DNA from: CADEED01 sp036677145
GTDB taxonomy: Bacteria; Pseudomonadota; Gammaproteobacteria; Steroidobacterales; Steroidobacteraceae
Length of the DNA stretch: 64,000 bases
NCBI GenBank assembly: GCA_036677145.1
Contig: JAKFFF010000111.1
Coordinates: forward strand, 12,489-76,488
Direction: 5' to 3'
Shown: piece by piece, positions 9,309 through 18,009 of the stretch
How the letters are laid out: the number at the start of each line of letters is the position of its first letter
Numbering within the stretch: the first letter of the stretch is position 1
The notes under the pieces: model-generated
Seen by the model: the letters and a program-made list of their open reading frames with translations, nothing else
Told to the model about the DNA's origin: nothing
The model's database searches: none
Made by a program: the position numbers and the translations under genes

Positions 9309-10111
9309 GCCACCACCCCGGCGCCGAGCAGCGCAAACAACAAGGCCGGCGCGGCCGCGGTGACGCTGTCGATGCGGTCGAGCATGCCGCCGTGTCCGGG
9401 GAATACCGTGCCGCTGTCCTTGAGACCAACCGCGCGCTTCAACATGCTCTCCGTCAGATCGCCGACGATCGACAACGCCGCGACGGCGATGCAGATCAGC
9501 ACGAACGGGGCGACATCGACATTGAAAATGAACTCGGCCGCCGCCCAGGCGACCAGCGCGCTGACGACGACGCCGCCGATCACGCCTTCCCAGGTCTTCT
9601 TCGGCGATACGCGCGGCGCCAGCGGCACGCGGCCTAACCACCGGCCGGCGAAGAACGCGCCGGTGTCAGCGGCCCACACCAGCGCGAGCGTGAACAACAC
9701 CCATTTGGCGCTGCCCGTTGTGAGCGTCAGATACACGAGCGCCAGCCAGCAAGGTGCGAGCGCCAGCAGGCCGGCGAGCGCCGCGGCGGCGCGCGGCACG
9801 CGTTCGGGCGCCAGGCAGATCCAGAGGAACGCGGCAATCCACCACAACATGGCGACCGACATCACGCTCAACACGAAGCCCGGGAACGTGACGTAGCCGT
9901 ACAGGCAGGCCAGCAACGCGGCCGCGACTGCGGCGGCGAATGCGAAACGGGATTTCAGCGCGCCGCTGCCGATGAACCCGGCCCACTCCCACGCGCCGAT
10001 GAGCACGAGCACGGTGATCAGCCACACCGTCGCGATGGGGGGCAGCCCGAGCATCACCAGTAACAGGACCGCGACCAGCGCGATGGCCGTGAGGACGCGT
10101 TGTTTAAGCAC
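9305..10111 (-). CDS. cdsA: Phosphatidate cytidylyltransferase
   Basis: An integral inner-membrane enzyme (268 residues) that makes CDP-diacylglycerol from phosphatidate and CTP, the precursor of all phospholipids. Several hydrophobic helices fill the N-terminal two thirds. The CDP-DAG synthase signature is visible near residues 175-215 as RVSPKKTWEGVIGG, and DRIDSVTAAAPALL lies near the C-terminus. It starts with GTG and overlaps uppS by 8 bp and dxr by 4 bp, so the three genes are probably translated together. Confidence 0.95.
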   Translation of the reverse strand: MLKQRVLTAIALVAVLLLVMLGLPPIATVWLITVLVLIGAWEWAGFIGSGALKSRFAFAAAVAAALLACLYGYVTFPGFVLSVMSVAMLWWIAAFLWICLAPERVPRAAAALAGLLALAPCWLALVYLTLTTGSAKWVLFTLALVWAADTGAFFAGRWLGRVPLAPRVSPKKTWEGVIGGVVVSALVAWAAAEFIFNVDVAPFVLICIAVAALSIVGDLTESMLKRAVGLKDSGTVFPGHGGMLDRIDSVTAAAPALLFALLGAGVVA

Positions 10112-10847
10112 TGCGCGCCGCCTCTTTGGCCCGCGCTTCCAGTTGCTGGCGCGTCAGCCCGAAGCGCCGCTCGCGGCCCGCGAATGACGCGAGCGCGACT
10201 TCCAATTGCGGCACGTCGAAATCCGGCCACAGGGCGTCGCAGATGTAAATTTCGGAGTACGCGAGATTCCACAGCAGGAAGTTGCTGATGCGGTGATCGC
10301 CGCCCGTGCGGATGAAAAGATCCGGATCCGGCACGTCGCCGAGGGCGAGTTCGCGGGCGAAACGCCGTTCGTCGATCTCGGCGAGTTCGAGCGCGCCGCT
10401 CATCGCGGCCGCCGCCAGCCGCCGCGCGGCCTGCACGATGTCCCAACGGCCGCCGTAGCTCACCGCAACCTGAAGTTTCAGGCCGGTGTTCGCGGCGGTG
10501 AGTTCCTCGCTCGCGGCCATACGCGCCTGTAGTTTGACGCTGAGCGCGTGCCGGTCGCCGATGAAACGCAGGCGAACCTTGTTCTTGTGCAGGTCGTCGA
10601 CCTCACGGTCCATCGCGTCCAGGAACAACTGCATGAGGCCGGTCACCTCGGTGGTCGGCCGCTGCCAGTTCTCGCTCGAGAACGCGAACAGCGTGAGCGC
10701 GCCGACACCGCGGCGCGCGCACTCTTCGATGCACATGCGCACCGGGCGCACGCCTTCCTTGTGGCCGGCATGGCGCGGCAGGCCGCGGGCCTCGGCCCAC
10801 CTTCCGTTGCCGTCCATAACAATCGCAATGTGTGTCGGAGTGCTCAC
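10104..10847 (-). CDS. uppS: Undecaprenyl diphosphate synthase (cis-prenyltransferase)
   Basis: It elongates farnesyl diphosphate to the C55 lipid carrier used for peptidoglycan and O-antigen. The N-terminal signature HIAIVMDGNGRWAEARG contains the catalytic Asp. Downstream motifs include FAFSSENWQRP and the C-terminal DLFIRTGGDHRISNFLLW. I start at the GTG at 10847 (VSTPTHIAIV), giving 247 residues, the usual length; the upstream in-frame extension is basic and unrelated to the family. No strong Shine-Dalgarno precedes it, consistent with coupling to frr 25 bp upstream. Confidence 0.95.
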   Translation of the reverse strand: MSTPTHIAIVMDGNGRWAEARGLPRHAGHKEGVRPVRMCIEECARRGVGALTLFAFSSENWQRPTTEVTGLMQLFLDAMDREVDDLHKNKVRLRFIGDRHALSVKLQARMAASEELTAANTGLKLQVAVSYGGRWDIVQAARRLAAAAMSGALELAEIDERRFARELALGDVPDPDLFIRTGGDHRISNFLLWNLAYSEIYICDALWPDFDVPQLEVALASFAGRERRFGLTRQQLEARAKEAARSA

Positions 10848-10872
10848 GCAACTACCGTGCTTCGCTGCCGGC

Positions 10873-11430
10873 TCAAACCTGCAGGATTTCCTTTTCCTTC
10901 GACGCGAGCTGGGTGTCGATGTCACCGATGTATTTGTCGGTGAGCTTCTGGATGTCGATCTCGGCCTTCTTCTCGTCGTCCTGCGTGATCAGCTTTTCCT
11001 TCAGCGCCTCTTTCACGTCCGCGATGACGTCGCGGCGCACGTTGCGCACGGCAACGCGCGCGTTTTCCGCGTCGGCTCGCACGACCTTGGTGATGTCGCG
11101 GCGGCGTTCCTCGGTCAGCGGCGGCAGCGGAATGCGAATGACCGTGCCGGCGCTGATCGGATTCAGGCCGAGGTCCGACTTGTGTACCGCCTTCTCGATG
11201 GCCGCGACCATGCTCTTCTCCCAGGGCGAGACCACGAGCGTGCGCGCGTCTTCGACGCTGATGTTGGCGACCTGCTTGAGCGGCGTGTCCGTGCCGTAGT
11301 AGTCCACCTTCATGTTTTCGATGAGTGATGGATGAGCGCGTCCGGTACGCAGCTTCTTGAGATCCGCCTGAAAGGTCTCGACGCATTTTCCCATACGGGT
11401 GGCGGCGTCCTTTTTGATGTCTTCTAACAT
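10873..11430 (-). CDS. frr: Ribosome recycling factor
   Basis: A 185-residue RRF that, with EF-G and IF3, splits post-termination ribosomes. The conserved stretches RMGKCVETFQADLKKLRTGR, the VSPWEKSM segment and IRIPLPPLTEERRRDITK are all present, as are the long C-terminal helices of the three-helix bundle. It lies 31 bp after pyrH, and the two probably share a transcript. Confidence 0.97.
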   Translation of the reverse strand: MLEDIKKDAATRMGKCVETFQADLKKLRTGRAHPSLIENMKVDYYGTDTPLKQVANISVEDARTLVVSPWEKSMVAAIEKAVHKSDLGLNPISAGTVIRIPLPPLTEERRRDITKVVRADAENARVAVRNVRRDVIADVKEALKEKLITQDDEKKAEIDIQKLTDKYIGDIDTQLASKEKEILQV

Positions 11431-11461
11431 GGTTGACCCTTTGGTTGACCGTTGGGGTGCA

Positions 11462-12181
11462 TCAGTCGCTGGTCACGACAGTGCCAATGTCCTCGCCACG
11501 CACGACACGCGGCAGGTCTCCGGCATTGTTCAGATTGAATACGGTGAGCGGCATGTGGTTGTCGCGGCACATGACGATCGCAGTGGCATCCATGACATTG
11601 AGCTTGTCGGCCAGCACCTTGTCGTAGGTGAGCGTCTTGTAGCGCTTCGCATCCGCGTTCTTCATCGGATCCGAATCGTAGATGCCGTTGACCTTGGTCG
11701 CCTTCAGCAACACGTCGGCGCCGATCTCGATGGCGCGCAACGCGGCCGCCGAATCGGTCGTGAAGAACGGGTTGCCGGTGCCGGCCGCGAAGATGACCAC
11801 GCGGCCTTTTTCGAGGTGACGCATTGCGCGCCGGCGAATGTAGTCCTCACACACCTGGTTGATGCGCACGGCGCTCTGCACGCGCGCGTTGCCACCGAGT
11901 TTTTCGATCGCATCCTGCATGGCGAGCGCATTCATGACCGTCGCCAGCATGCCCATGTGATCGCCCGTGACCCGGTCGAGCCCCGCCTTGGCGAGACCCG
12001 AGCCGCGGAAAATGTTGCCGCCGCCGATCACGCAGGCGACCTGCACGCCGGTCTGCTGGATCTCGATGATCTCGCTCGCGATCCGCTTGATCACCACCGG
12101 ATCGATGCCGAAATCGGTCGAGCCCAGCAGCGCTTCGCCCGAAAGCTTTACGAGAATGCGTTTGTATTTTGCCCCGGTCAT
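11462..12181 (-). CDS. pyrH: Uridylate kinase
   Basis: A hexameric bacterial UMP kinase (239 residues) of the amino-acid-kinase fold, which phosphorylates UMP to UDP. KRILVKLSGEALLG at the N-terminus and VIGGGNIFRG are signature nucleotide-binding loops. ATKVNGIYDSDPMKN is the conserved C-terminal ATP-binding region. It is separated from tsf by about 100 bp containing a rho-independent terminator, so it may have its own promoter or depend on readthrough. Confidence 0.97.
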   Translation of the reverse strand: MTGAKYKRILVKLSGEALLGSTDFGIDPVVIKRIASEIIEIQQTGVQVACVIGGGNIFRGSGLAKAGLDRVTGDHMGMLATVMNALAMQDAIEKLGGNARVQSAVRINQVCEDYIRRRAMRHLEKGRVVIFAAGTGNPFFTTDSAAALRAIEIGADVLLKATKVNGIYDSDPMKNADAKRYKTLTYDKVLADKLNVMDATAIVMCRDNHMPLTVFNLNNAGDLPRVVRGEDIGTVVTSD

Positions 12182-12237
12182 GTACTGCCATTCCCCATAG
12201 GTCCATTCCCCTCAGATCGGTCGGCGTTGCACTTTGC

Positions 12238-12270
12238 CATAAAGAAAACCCCGCTGAGGGCGGGGTTTTC
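12238..12270 (-). terminator. Rho-independent terminator after tsf
   Basis: A perfect 11-bp stem (12244-12254 with 12260-12270, sequence GAAAACCCCGC and its complement) with a 5-nt loop is followed on the minus strand by a T-rich run. It stands 10 bp after the tsf stop codon and before pyrH. It would end or attenuate rpsB-tsf transcription and lower expression of pyrH-frr downstream. Confidence 0.85.
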
Positions 12271-12280
12271 TGCGTCTCGA

Positions 12281-13222
12281 TCAGTGCTTCGTCGGCGGAT
12301 CGGACTTGTCGTCCTTTTCGTCTTTCTTCTGCGCCGCCTTGACCTGCTCCATCACTTCGTTCGCGAAGTCGCCCTGCTTCTTTTCGATGCCGTCGCCGAC
12401 TTCGAAGCGCTGGAATGCCTTGACGCTCGCCTTGGCATTCTTGAGCAGCTTGTCGATCGTGAAATCGCTGTCCTTCACGAACACCTGCTGGGTCAGCGCG
12501 AATTCGTCGACCGCCTTGCGAACACGGCCATCGACGATCTTCGCGAGGATCTCCGCGGGCTTCTTCGCATTGGCCGGATCGTTCTTGGCGTGTTCCGTCG
12601 CGATTTCACGCTCCTTCGCCACCATGTCGGCCGGCGCATCCGCCGGCGTCAGGTAACGCGGGCTGGCCGCGACCACCTGCATGGCCAGGTCGCGCGCGAG
12701 GTCGGCATCGCCGCCCTCGACCGCCACCAGCGCAGCCTTCTTGCTGTCGGTGTGCACGTACGAGCCGACCACGGTCGGCGCCTTCACGAGCGTCACGCGA
12801 CGCACGGTCAGGTTTTCGCCGATCTTCGCGATCAACGCGCGACGCTTGTCGTCGACCGTTTCGCCGCTGCCGAGCTTGAGAACGTTCACGGCATCGACGC
12901 TGTCCGCGCCGGCCGCGAGCGCCGCTTTCGCGATCTCGACGGCGAAGCCACGGAAGTCGTCACCACGCGCGACGAAGTCGGTTTCGCTGTTCACTTCGAC
13001 GAGCACGCCGGTTTTGCCGTCGGCGGATTTCTCCACCACGACGACGCCTTCGGCAGCGATGCGCGAGGCCTTCTTGTCGGCCTTCGCGAGGCCGGCCTTG
13101 CGCATGTTTTCAGCGGCCGCATCGAGGTCGCCGTTGGTTTCCACCAGCGCCTTCTTGCATTCCATCATGCCGGCGCCCGTGCGCTCGCGCAGCTGCTTGA
13201 CCGCTTCTGCAGTGATTGACAT
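12281..13222 (-). CDS. tsf: Elongation factor Ts
   Basis: The nucleotide-exchange factor for EF-Tu, 313 residues. The N-terminal UBA-like segment AVKQLRERTGAGMMECKKAL and the following SETDFVARGDDF, which contacts the EF-Tu magnesium site, are diagnostic. It lies 29 bp after rpsB and ends before a strong terminator. The C-terminus carries a short charged tail (KKDEKDDKSDPPTKH). Confidence 0.97.
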   Translation of the reverse strand: MSITAEAVKQLRERTGAGMMECKKALVETNGDLDAAAENMRKAGLAKADKKASRIAAEGVVVVEKSADGKTGVLVEVNSETDFVARGDDFRGFAVEIAKAALAAGADSVDAVNVLKLGSGETVDDKRRALIAKIGENLTVRRVTLVKAPTVVGSYVHTDSKKAALVAVEGGDADLARDLAMQVVAASPRYLTPADAPADMVAKEREIATEHAKNDPANAKKPAEILAKIVDGRVRKAVDEFALTQQVFVKDSDFTIDKLLKNAKASVKAFQRFEVGDGIEKKQGDFANEVMEQVKAAQKKDEKDDKSDPPTKH

Positions 13223-13251
13223 CTCTATTCCTTAGGATTTAGTTAGGCCGA

Positions 13252-14250
13252 TCAGCCGCGGCGCGGGCCGCCGCGACCACGGCTGGGCGGGTTGCCCGTG
13301 CCGGTGCGCGAACGACCAGCGCTGGCCGTCGTGCTGCGCGGAAGGGCTTCGCCCGTATCCACGAACACGCTCGGATCGGCGCCGTCTTCCGGATCGGCCG
13401 CGACGCTGGGCACCACGGGCCGGCGACGCGCGCCGGTGTTGGCAGGACGTCGGCCACCACGCGGCGGGGCCGCAGCCTTCGGCGGCTGGCTGCGCGCGCC
13501 CTTCTTGCGCGGGTTGCCGTTTTCGTCCAGCTCGACGAACTCGTCTTCGCCGACCGTGACGTTCGGAGACTGCGAGCGGCCGTCGATGACCGCGTCGGCG
13601 ATACCCGAGGCGTACAGCGAGATGGCGCGCATGGCGTCATCGTTGCCGGGAATCACGTAGTCGACGCTGTCCGGCGCGCAGTTGGTATCCACCACCGCGA
13701 CCACCGGGATGCCGAGCTTCTTGGCTTCGAGGATCGCGATCTCTTCGTGGCCCACGTCAATGATGAAGATGACGTCAGGCGGGGACTCCATCTTCTTGAT
13801 GCCGCCCAGGCTCTTCTCGAGCTTGTCCTTCTCACGGCGCATCATCGTGGCTTCTTTCTTGCCACGCTTGCCGAGGGTGCCGTTCTCCGACATCTCGGTG
13901 AGATCCATGAGTCGCTTGATCGACCCGCGGATCGTCTTGAAATTGGTGAGCATGCCGCCCAGCCAGCGCTGGTTCACGTAGGGCATCTCGCAACGCTGGG
14001 CTTCCTTCTCGATCGCCTCGCGCGCGGAACGCTTGGTGCCGACGAACAGCACTTTGCCGCCGTCCGCGACCACGCTCTTCACGAAGTTCGCGGCTTCCGC
14101 GTACATCGGCTGCGTCTTTTCGAGGTTGATGATGTGGATCTTGTTTCGTTCGCCGAAGATGAACGGGGCCATCTTGGGGTTCCAGAAGCGGGTCTGGTGT
14201 CCGAAATGGACGCCCGCTTCCAGCATTTGTCTCATCGAGACGCTGGACAT
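13252..14250 (-). CDS. rpsB: 30S ribosomal protein S2 with a long C-terminal extension
   Basis: Ribosomal protein S2 of the small-subunit body. The start is the ATG at 14250, giving MSSVSMRQMLEAGVHFGHQ, preceded by AAGGAGAA at good spacing; an open frame continues upstream without family similarity. The conserved core runs to about residue 245 (TNCAPDSVDYVIPGNDDAMR, then ASGIADAVIDGR). The protein is 332 residues, some 85-90 longer than the usual 240-250. The added tail is rich in Pro, Arg, Gly and Ala, contains GGRRPANTGARRRP and ends SRGRGGPRRG. It looks disordered and nucleic-acid binding, but its role is unknown. Confidence 0.96.
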   Translation of the reverse strand: MSSVSMRQMLEAGVHFGHQTRFWNPKMAPFIFGERNKIHIINLEKTQPMYAEAANFVKSVVADGGKVLFVGTKRSAREAIEKEAQRCEMPYVNQRWLGGMLTNFKTIRGSIKRLMDLTEMSENGTLGKRGKKEATMMRREKDKLEKSLGGIKKMESPPDVIFIIDVGHEEIAILEAKKLGIPVVAVVDTNCAPDSVDYVIPGNDDAMRAISLYASGIADAVIDGRSQSPNVTVGEDEFVELDENGNPRKKGARSQPPKAAAPPRGGRRPANTGARRRPVVPSVAADPEDGADPSVFVDTGEALPRSTTASAGRSRTGTGNPPSRGRGGPRRG

Positions 14251-14385
14251 CAAAGTTCTCCTTGGTGGGTTGTGCCTCCGCGCCGCCCGACTGGTCATTT
14301 CGGCCCCTTGTTTTACGAAGGAAAGCCGGAACACCCTGCCAATCGTTATGCCGTCCAGCCCGGAGAGGCGATCTTTTCAAAGACC

Positions 14386-14404
14386 GGCCTTTCTGCGAAA
14401 GGCC
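14386..14404 (-). promoter_or_regulatory. Perfect hairpin in the rpsB 5' leader
   Basis: A perfect 8-bp stem with a 3-nt loop (GGCCTTTC, TGC, GAAAGGCC) lies about 135 nt upstream of rpsB within a leader of about 205 nt. S2 is known to repress its own operon through the rpsB leader in E. coli, so a structured leader is expected. That this hairpin is the S2 target is inference. Confidence 0.4.
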
Positions 14405-14462
14405 TGGGCGACAGGTTGCGCGTGTGGATTTAAGTGAGTTTCGTTGCCAAAAAAGGCCGCGC

Positions 14463-14491
14463 TTTATACCATCCCTCCCCCGTCAAAACAA
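14463..14491 (-). promoter_or_regulatory. Predicted sigma-70 promoter of rpsB-tsf
   Basis: On the minus strand TTGTTT (-35) and TATAAA (-10) are separated by exactly 17 bp. The start site would be near 14456, giving a leader of about 205 nt. The same AT-rich box reads TATACC on the plus strand with TTGCCA 15 bp upstream (14444-14449), a weaker match that could drive map. Confidence 0.6.
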
Positions 14492-14512
14492 TGCCTTACG
14501 AAGGTGCACTCG

Positions 14513-15313
14513 ATGGACTCCCTCGTGAGCCGCCATATATCCATTAAGTCCCCGGCCGAGCAGGAAAAAATGCGCGTGGCCGGCCGTCTCGCGGCCGAAG
14601 TCCTCGACATGATCGGGGAGTTCGTCAAACCCGGCGTGACCACCGAGGAGCTCGACCAGCGCTGTTTCCAGCACATCACCGAGGTCCAGAAGTCGATCCC
14701 GGCGAACGTGAATTACCGCGGTTTCCCGAAGACCATCTGCGCGTCTGTCAACCACGTGGTGTGTCACGGCATCCCGAACGAAAAGGTCCTCAAGAGCGGT
14801 GACATCGTGAACATCGACGTCACGGTGATCCGCGATGGCTTTCATGGCGACACCAGCCGCATGTACTACGTGGGCAAGCCTTCGACCCAGGCACAACGTC
14901 TCTCCGAGACCTGCTGGGAAGCCATGTGGCGCGGCATCGAGCAGGTGAAGCCCGGCGCGCGCCTCGGCGACATCGGGCACGCGATCCAGACCTTCGTCGA
15001 GGAACGTAATTTCTCCGTCGTGCGCGAGTATTGCGGACACGGCATCGGCCGCGTCTACCACGAGGATCCGCAAGTGCTGCACTACGGTGAACCCGGCACG
15101 GGTGAAGAGCTCAAGGCCGGCATGACGTTCACCGTCGAGCCCATGGTCAATGCCGGCAAGCGCCACGTGCGGTTGTTAGGCGACGGCTGGACCGTCGTCA
15201 CGAAGGACCACTCGCTGTCGGCGCAATGGGAGCACACGATTCTGGTGACCGAGACGGGCGTCGACGTGCTGACCCTGGGCGCGCTCAGCAAGCGGCCAGG
15301 CAGCACGAGCTGA
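14513..15313 (+). CDS. map: Methionine aminopeptidase type I
   Basis: It removes the initiator methionine from nascent proteins. The protein is 266 residues when started at the ATG at 14513, which follows GAAGGTG at good spacing. A longer frame from 14444 lacks family similarity and overlaps the promoter region. The metal ligands are visible in DVTVIRDGFHGDTSRMYYVG (two Asp), YCGHGIGRVYHEDP (His), FTVEPMVN (Glu) and WEHTILVTE (Glu). It is divergent from rpsB, as in most gammaproteobacteria, and its TGA overlaps the glnD ATG by 1 bp. Confidence 0.96.
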   Translation: MDSLVSRHISIKSPAEQEKMRVAGRLAAEVLDMIGEFVKPGVTTEELDQRCFQHITEVQKSIPANVNYRGFPKTICASVNHVVCHGIPNEKVLKSGDIVNIDVTVIRDGFHGDTSRMYYVGKPSTQAQRLSETCWEAMWRGIEQVKPGARLGDIGHAIQTFVEERNFSVVREYCGHGIGRVYHEDPQVLHYGEPGTGEELKAGMTFTVEPMVNAGKRHVRLLGDGWTVVTKDHSLSAQWEHTILVTETGVDVLTLGALSKRPGSTS

Positions 15314-18009
15314 TGGCGTCCATCGACGAAGACATCGAGGCGACCGACACCGCGGTAACCCGTCAGCCCTGGCTGCGGCTCGCGCAGCTCGCGGAACGCC
15401 TCGCGGCGGCGGACTTCGCACCCGACGCCTTCCGAACCGAGCTTCGTGACGCACACGCCGAACTCGCGGACCGTTTCCGCGCGGACGAGTCGGTCGAAAC
15501 GCTGGTGCATGCGCGCGCCGAACTCATCGACGTGGTGCTGCGCGAGGTGTGGCGCTCGCAACTGCCGGCCGGTTACGAAAGCTGGGCGTTGGCCGCCGTG
15601 GGCGGTTACGGCCGCGGCGAACTGCATCCGCACTCCGACGTCGACATCCTGATTCTCGTGCCGGACTCGCCCGATGAAGCAGGCCGCGCCGTGATCGAGC
15701 GCGTGGTCACCTTCCTGTGGGACATCAACCTCGAAGTCGGGCACAGCGTGCGCAGCGTGGCGCAGTGCGCCGAGGAAAGCGCGGCCGACGTCGGCGTCAT
15801 GACCACGCTCATCGAAGCGCGCTTGCTGGCCGGAAACGCCGGATTGTTAGGCGAGATGCGCGAGGCGGTTTCCTCCGAACGCATCTGGCCGGTGAGGGAA
15901 TACTTCGAAGCGAAAGTCGCCGAGCAGCAGGACCGCCACCTCAAGGCTAACGACACGGCCTACAACCTCGAACCGAACGTGAAGACCGGCCCGGGCGGCC
16001 TGCGCGACATCCAGACCATCGCCTGGGTGGCCAAGCGCCACTTCGGCGCGACCTCGCTGGATGAGCTCCTGACGCACGGTTTCCTCTCCCCGTCGGAGCT
16101 GCGCAAACTCAAGCAGGCGCAGTCGTTCCTGTGGAAGGTTCGTTTCGGCCTGCATGTGCTGACCGGCCGGCGCGAAGACCGGCTGCTGTTCGATCACCAG
16201 ATCAAGCTCGCGCAGAGCTTCGGCTACGAGGACGCCTCGTACACGCTGGCCGTCGAGCAGTTCATGCAGCGTTATTACCGCACCGTCATGGACGTGATGC
16301 TGCTGAACGAACTGCTGCTGCAGCTGTTCCGCGAGGCCATCCTCACCGAGACCGCGCCGCCCCGCCCGCTCAATCCACGCTTCCAGGTGCGCAACGATTA
16401 CCTGCAGGCCGTGAACGAGGAAATGTTCGCGCGTACTCCGTCGACTCTGCTCGAGATCTTCGTGGTGCTGCAGCAGAACCCGGACGTGAAGGGCGTGCGC
16501 GCCTCGACCATCCGTTCGATCGCCAGGAACCTCTGGCTCATCGACGAGGAGTTCCGGCAGAACCCGCGCAATCACCGCCTGTTCCTCGAAATCCTGCGCG
16601 CGCCCGCCGGCGTCACGCACGAGCTGCGCCGCATGAACACCTACGGTGTGCTCGGCCGGTACATTCCCGCGTTCGGCCGCATCGTCGGCCGCATGCAATA
16701 TGACCTGTTCCATGCGTACACGGTCGATGCGCACACGCTGTTCGTGTTGAGCAACCTGCGCCGGCTGTCGCTGCCGAAATACGATCACGAGTTGCCGCAG
16801 CTCTCCGCGATCATGCAGCAGCTGCCGAAACTCGAGATCGCGTATCTCGCGGCGTTGTTCCACGACATCGCCAAGGGCCGCGGCGGCGATCATTCGCAGC
16901 TCGGCGCGGTCGACGCCGAGGCGTTCTGCCTCGAGCAGGGCTTGTCGCGTTACGACGCGCGCCTGGTCGCATGGCTGGTGCAGAACCACCTGGAGTTGTC
17001 CGTCACCGCGCAGAAGCAGGACATCTCCGATCCCGAAGTCGTCAATGCGTTCGCGCGCCGCGTCGGCGACGAGACGCACCTCGACTATCTATATGTGCTG
17101 ACCAGCGCGGACGTGCGCGGCACCAACCCCAAACTGTGGAACTCGTGGAAGGCTTCGCTGTTCCAGGAATTCTACGAACGCGTGAAGCGCGCGTTGCGCC
17201 GCGGGCTCGAGAGCCCGATCGATCCCGATGAGCTCATGCGCGAGACGCAGGATGGCGCGCGCAAGCTGCTGGCGGCCTCGGGGCGCATCACGCCACCGGA
17301 GATCTCGCGCGCGTGGGAGCGGCTCACGGCGGCGTATTTCCTGCGGCACACACCCGAGGAAGTCGCCTGGCATACGCAACTGCTCGCCGATCGCGAACCC
17401 GGCAGCGAAGATCCGCTGGTCGCGGTGCAGTCGAGTCACGAACGCGGCACCACGGCGATCCTCGCGTTCGCGCCGCATCGCTACAACAGCTTCGCCATCA
17501 CGACCGCGGTGCTCGACCAGCTCGGCCTGAACATCGTCGATGCGCGCATCACACCGACGGGCGACGGCTTCAGCCTCGACCTGTATCACGTGCTCGAAGA
17601 GGACGGCGCGCCGATCGCCGACAGCGAGCGCATCGGCGAGATCGAGCGCGCGTTGTGGCGCGCGCTGCAACATCCCGATGAAGCGCCCGTCACGGTCACG
17701 CGCCGCGTGCCGCGCCAGGCGCGCATGTTCCGCACCGCGACGACCATTGCGGTGAGCGTGGACGAGCGCAACCGCCGCTCGGTGCTCGAGCTCATCGCGG
17801 GCGACCGCCCGGGATTGTTGTGCGACGTCGGCAAGGTCCTGATGGAAGAACGCGTCGACCTGCTCGCCGCGAAGATCATGACCGTGGGAGAGCGCGCCGA
17901 AGACGTGTTCTACCTCGCCTCGCTTTCGGGATCGCCGCTGGATGAGGCCGCCGCGACGCGGCTGCAGCAGAAGTTGTCGGGCGCACTCGATCGTCGCGCC
18001 GCCGCGTGA
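15313..18009 (+). CDS. glnD: Bifunctional uridylyltransferase/uridylyl-removing enzyme GlnD
   Basis: The primary nitrogen sensor; it uridylylates PII under nitrogen limitation and removes UMP when glutamine is high. The start at 15313 (TGATG overlap with map) gives 898 residues, the typical length. Domains in order: nucleotidyltransferase with GGYGRGELHPHSDVDILIL at about residue 97; the GlnD-type helical region; an HD domain with LFHDIAKGRGGDHS near residue 517; and two ACT domains near residues 720-795 and 820-898. The GTGA overlap with dapC suggests coupled translation. Confidence 0.96.
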   Translation: MASIDEDIEATDTAVTRQPWLRLAQLAERLAAADFAPDAFRTELRDAHAELADRFRADESVETLVHARAELIDVVLREVWRSQLPAGYESWALAAVGGYGRGELHPHSDVDILILVPDSPDEAGRAVIERVVTFLWDINLEVGHSVRSVAQCAEESAADVGVMTTLIEARLLAGNAGLLGEMREAVSSERIWPVREYFEAKVAEQQDRHLKANDTAYNLEPNVKTGPGGLRDIQTIAWVAKRHFGATSLDELLTHGFLSPSELRKLKQAQSFLWKVRFGLHVLTGRREDRLLFDHQIKLAQSFGYEDASYTLAVEQFMQRYYRTVMDVMLLNELLLQLFREAILTETAPPRPLNPRFQVRNDYLQAVNEEMFARTPSTLLEIFVVLQQNPDVKGVRASTIRSIARNLWLIDEEFRQNPRNHRLFLEILRAPAGVTHELRRMNTYGVLGRYIPAFGRIVGRMQYDLFHAYTVDAHTLFVLSNLRRLSLPKYDHELPQLSAIMQQLPKLEIAYLAALFHDIAKGRGGDHSQLGAVDAEAFCLEQGLSRYDARLVAWLVQNHLELSVTAQKQDISDPEVVNAFARRVGDETHLDYLYVLTSADVRGTNPKLWNSWKASLFQEFYERVKRALRRGLESPIDPDELMRETQDGARKLLAASGRITPPEISRAWERLTAAYFLRHTPEEVAWHTQLLADREPGSEDPLVAVQSSHERGTTAILAFAPHRYNSFAITTAVLDQLGLNIVDARITPTGDGFSLDLYHVLEEDGAPIADSERIGEIERALWRALQHPDEAPVTVTRRVPRQARMFRTATTIAVSVDERNRRSVLELIAGDRPGLLCDVGKVLMEERVDLLAAKIMTVGERAEDVFYLASLSGSPLDEAAATRLQQKLSGALDRRAAA

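Noticed and set aside
9309..9641. An upstream start for dxr adding about 110 residues
   Set aside because: The added residues are Arg-rich and overlap cdsA; the conserved N-terminus begins at the GTG at 9308.
11399..13219. A 606-codon antisense frame across pyrH and tsf
   Set aside because: It overlaps two certain genes on the other strand and shows no recognisable motif or ribosome site.
14444..14512. An upstream start for map adding 23 residues
   Set aside because: The extension has no family similarity, covers the divergent promoter, and the ATG at 14513 has a proper ribosome site.
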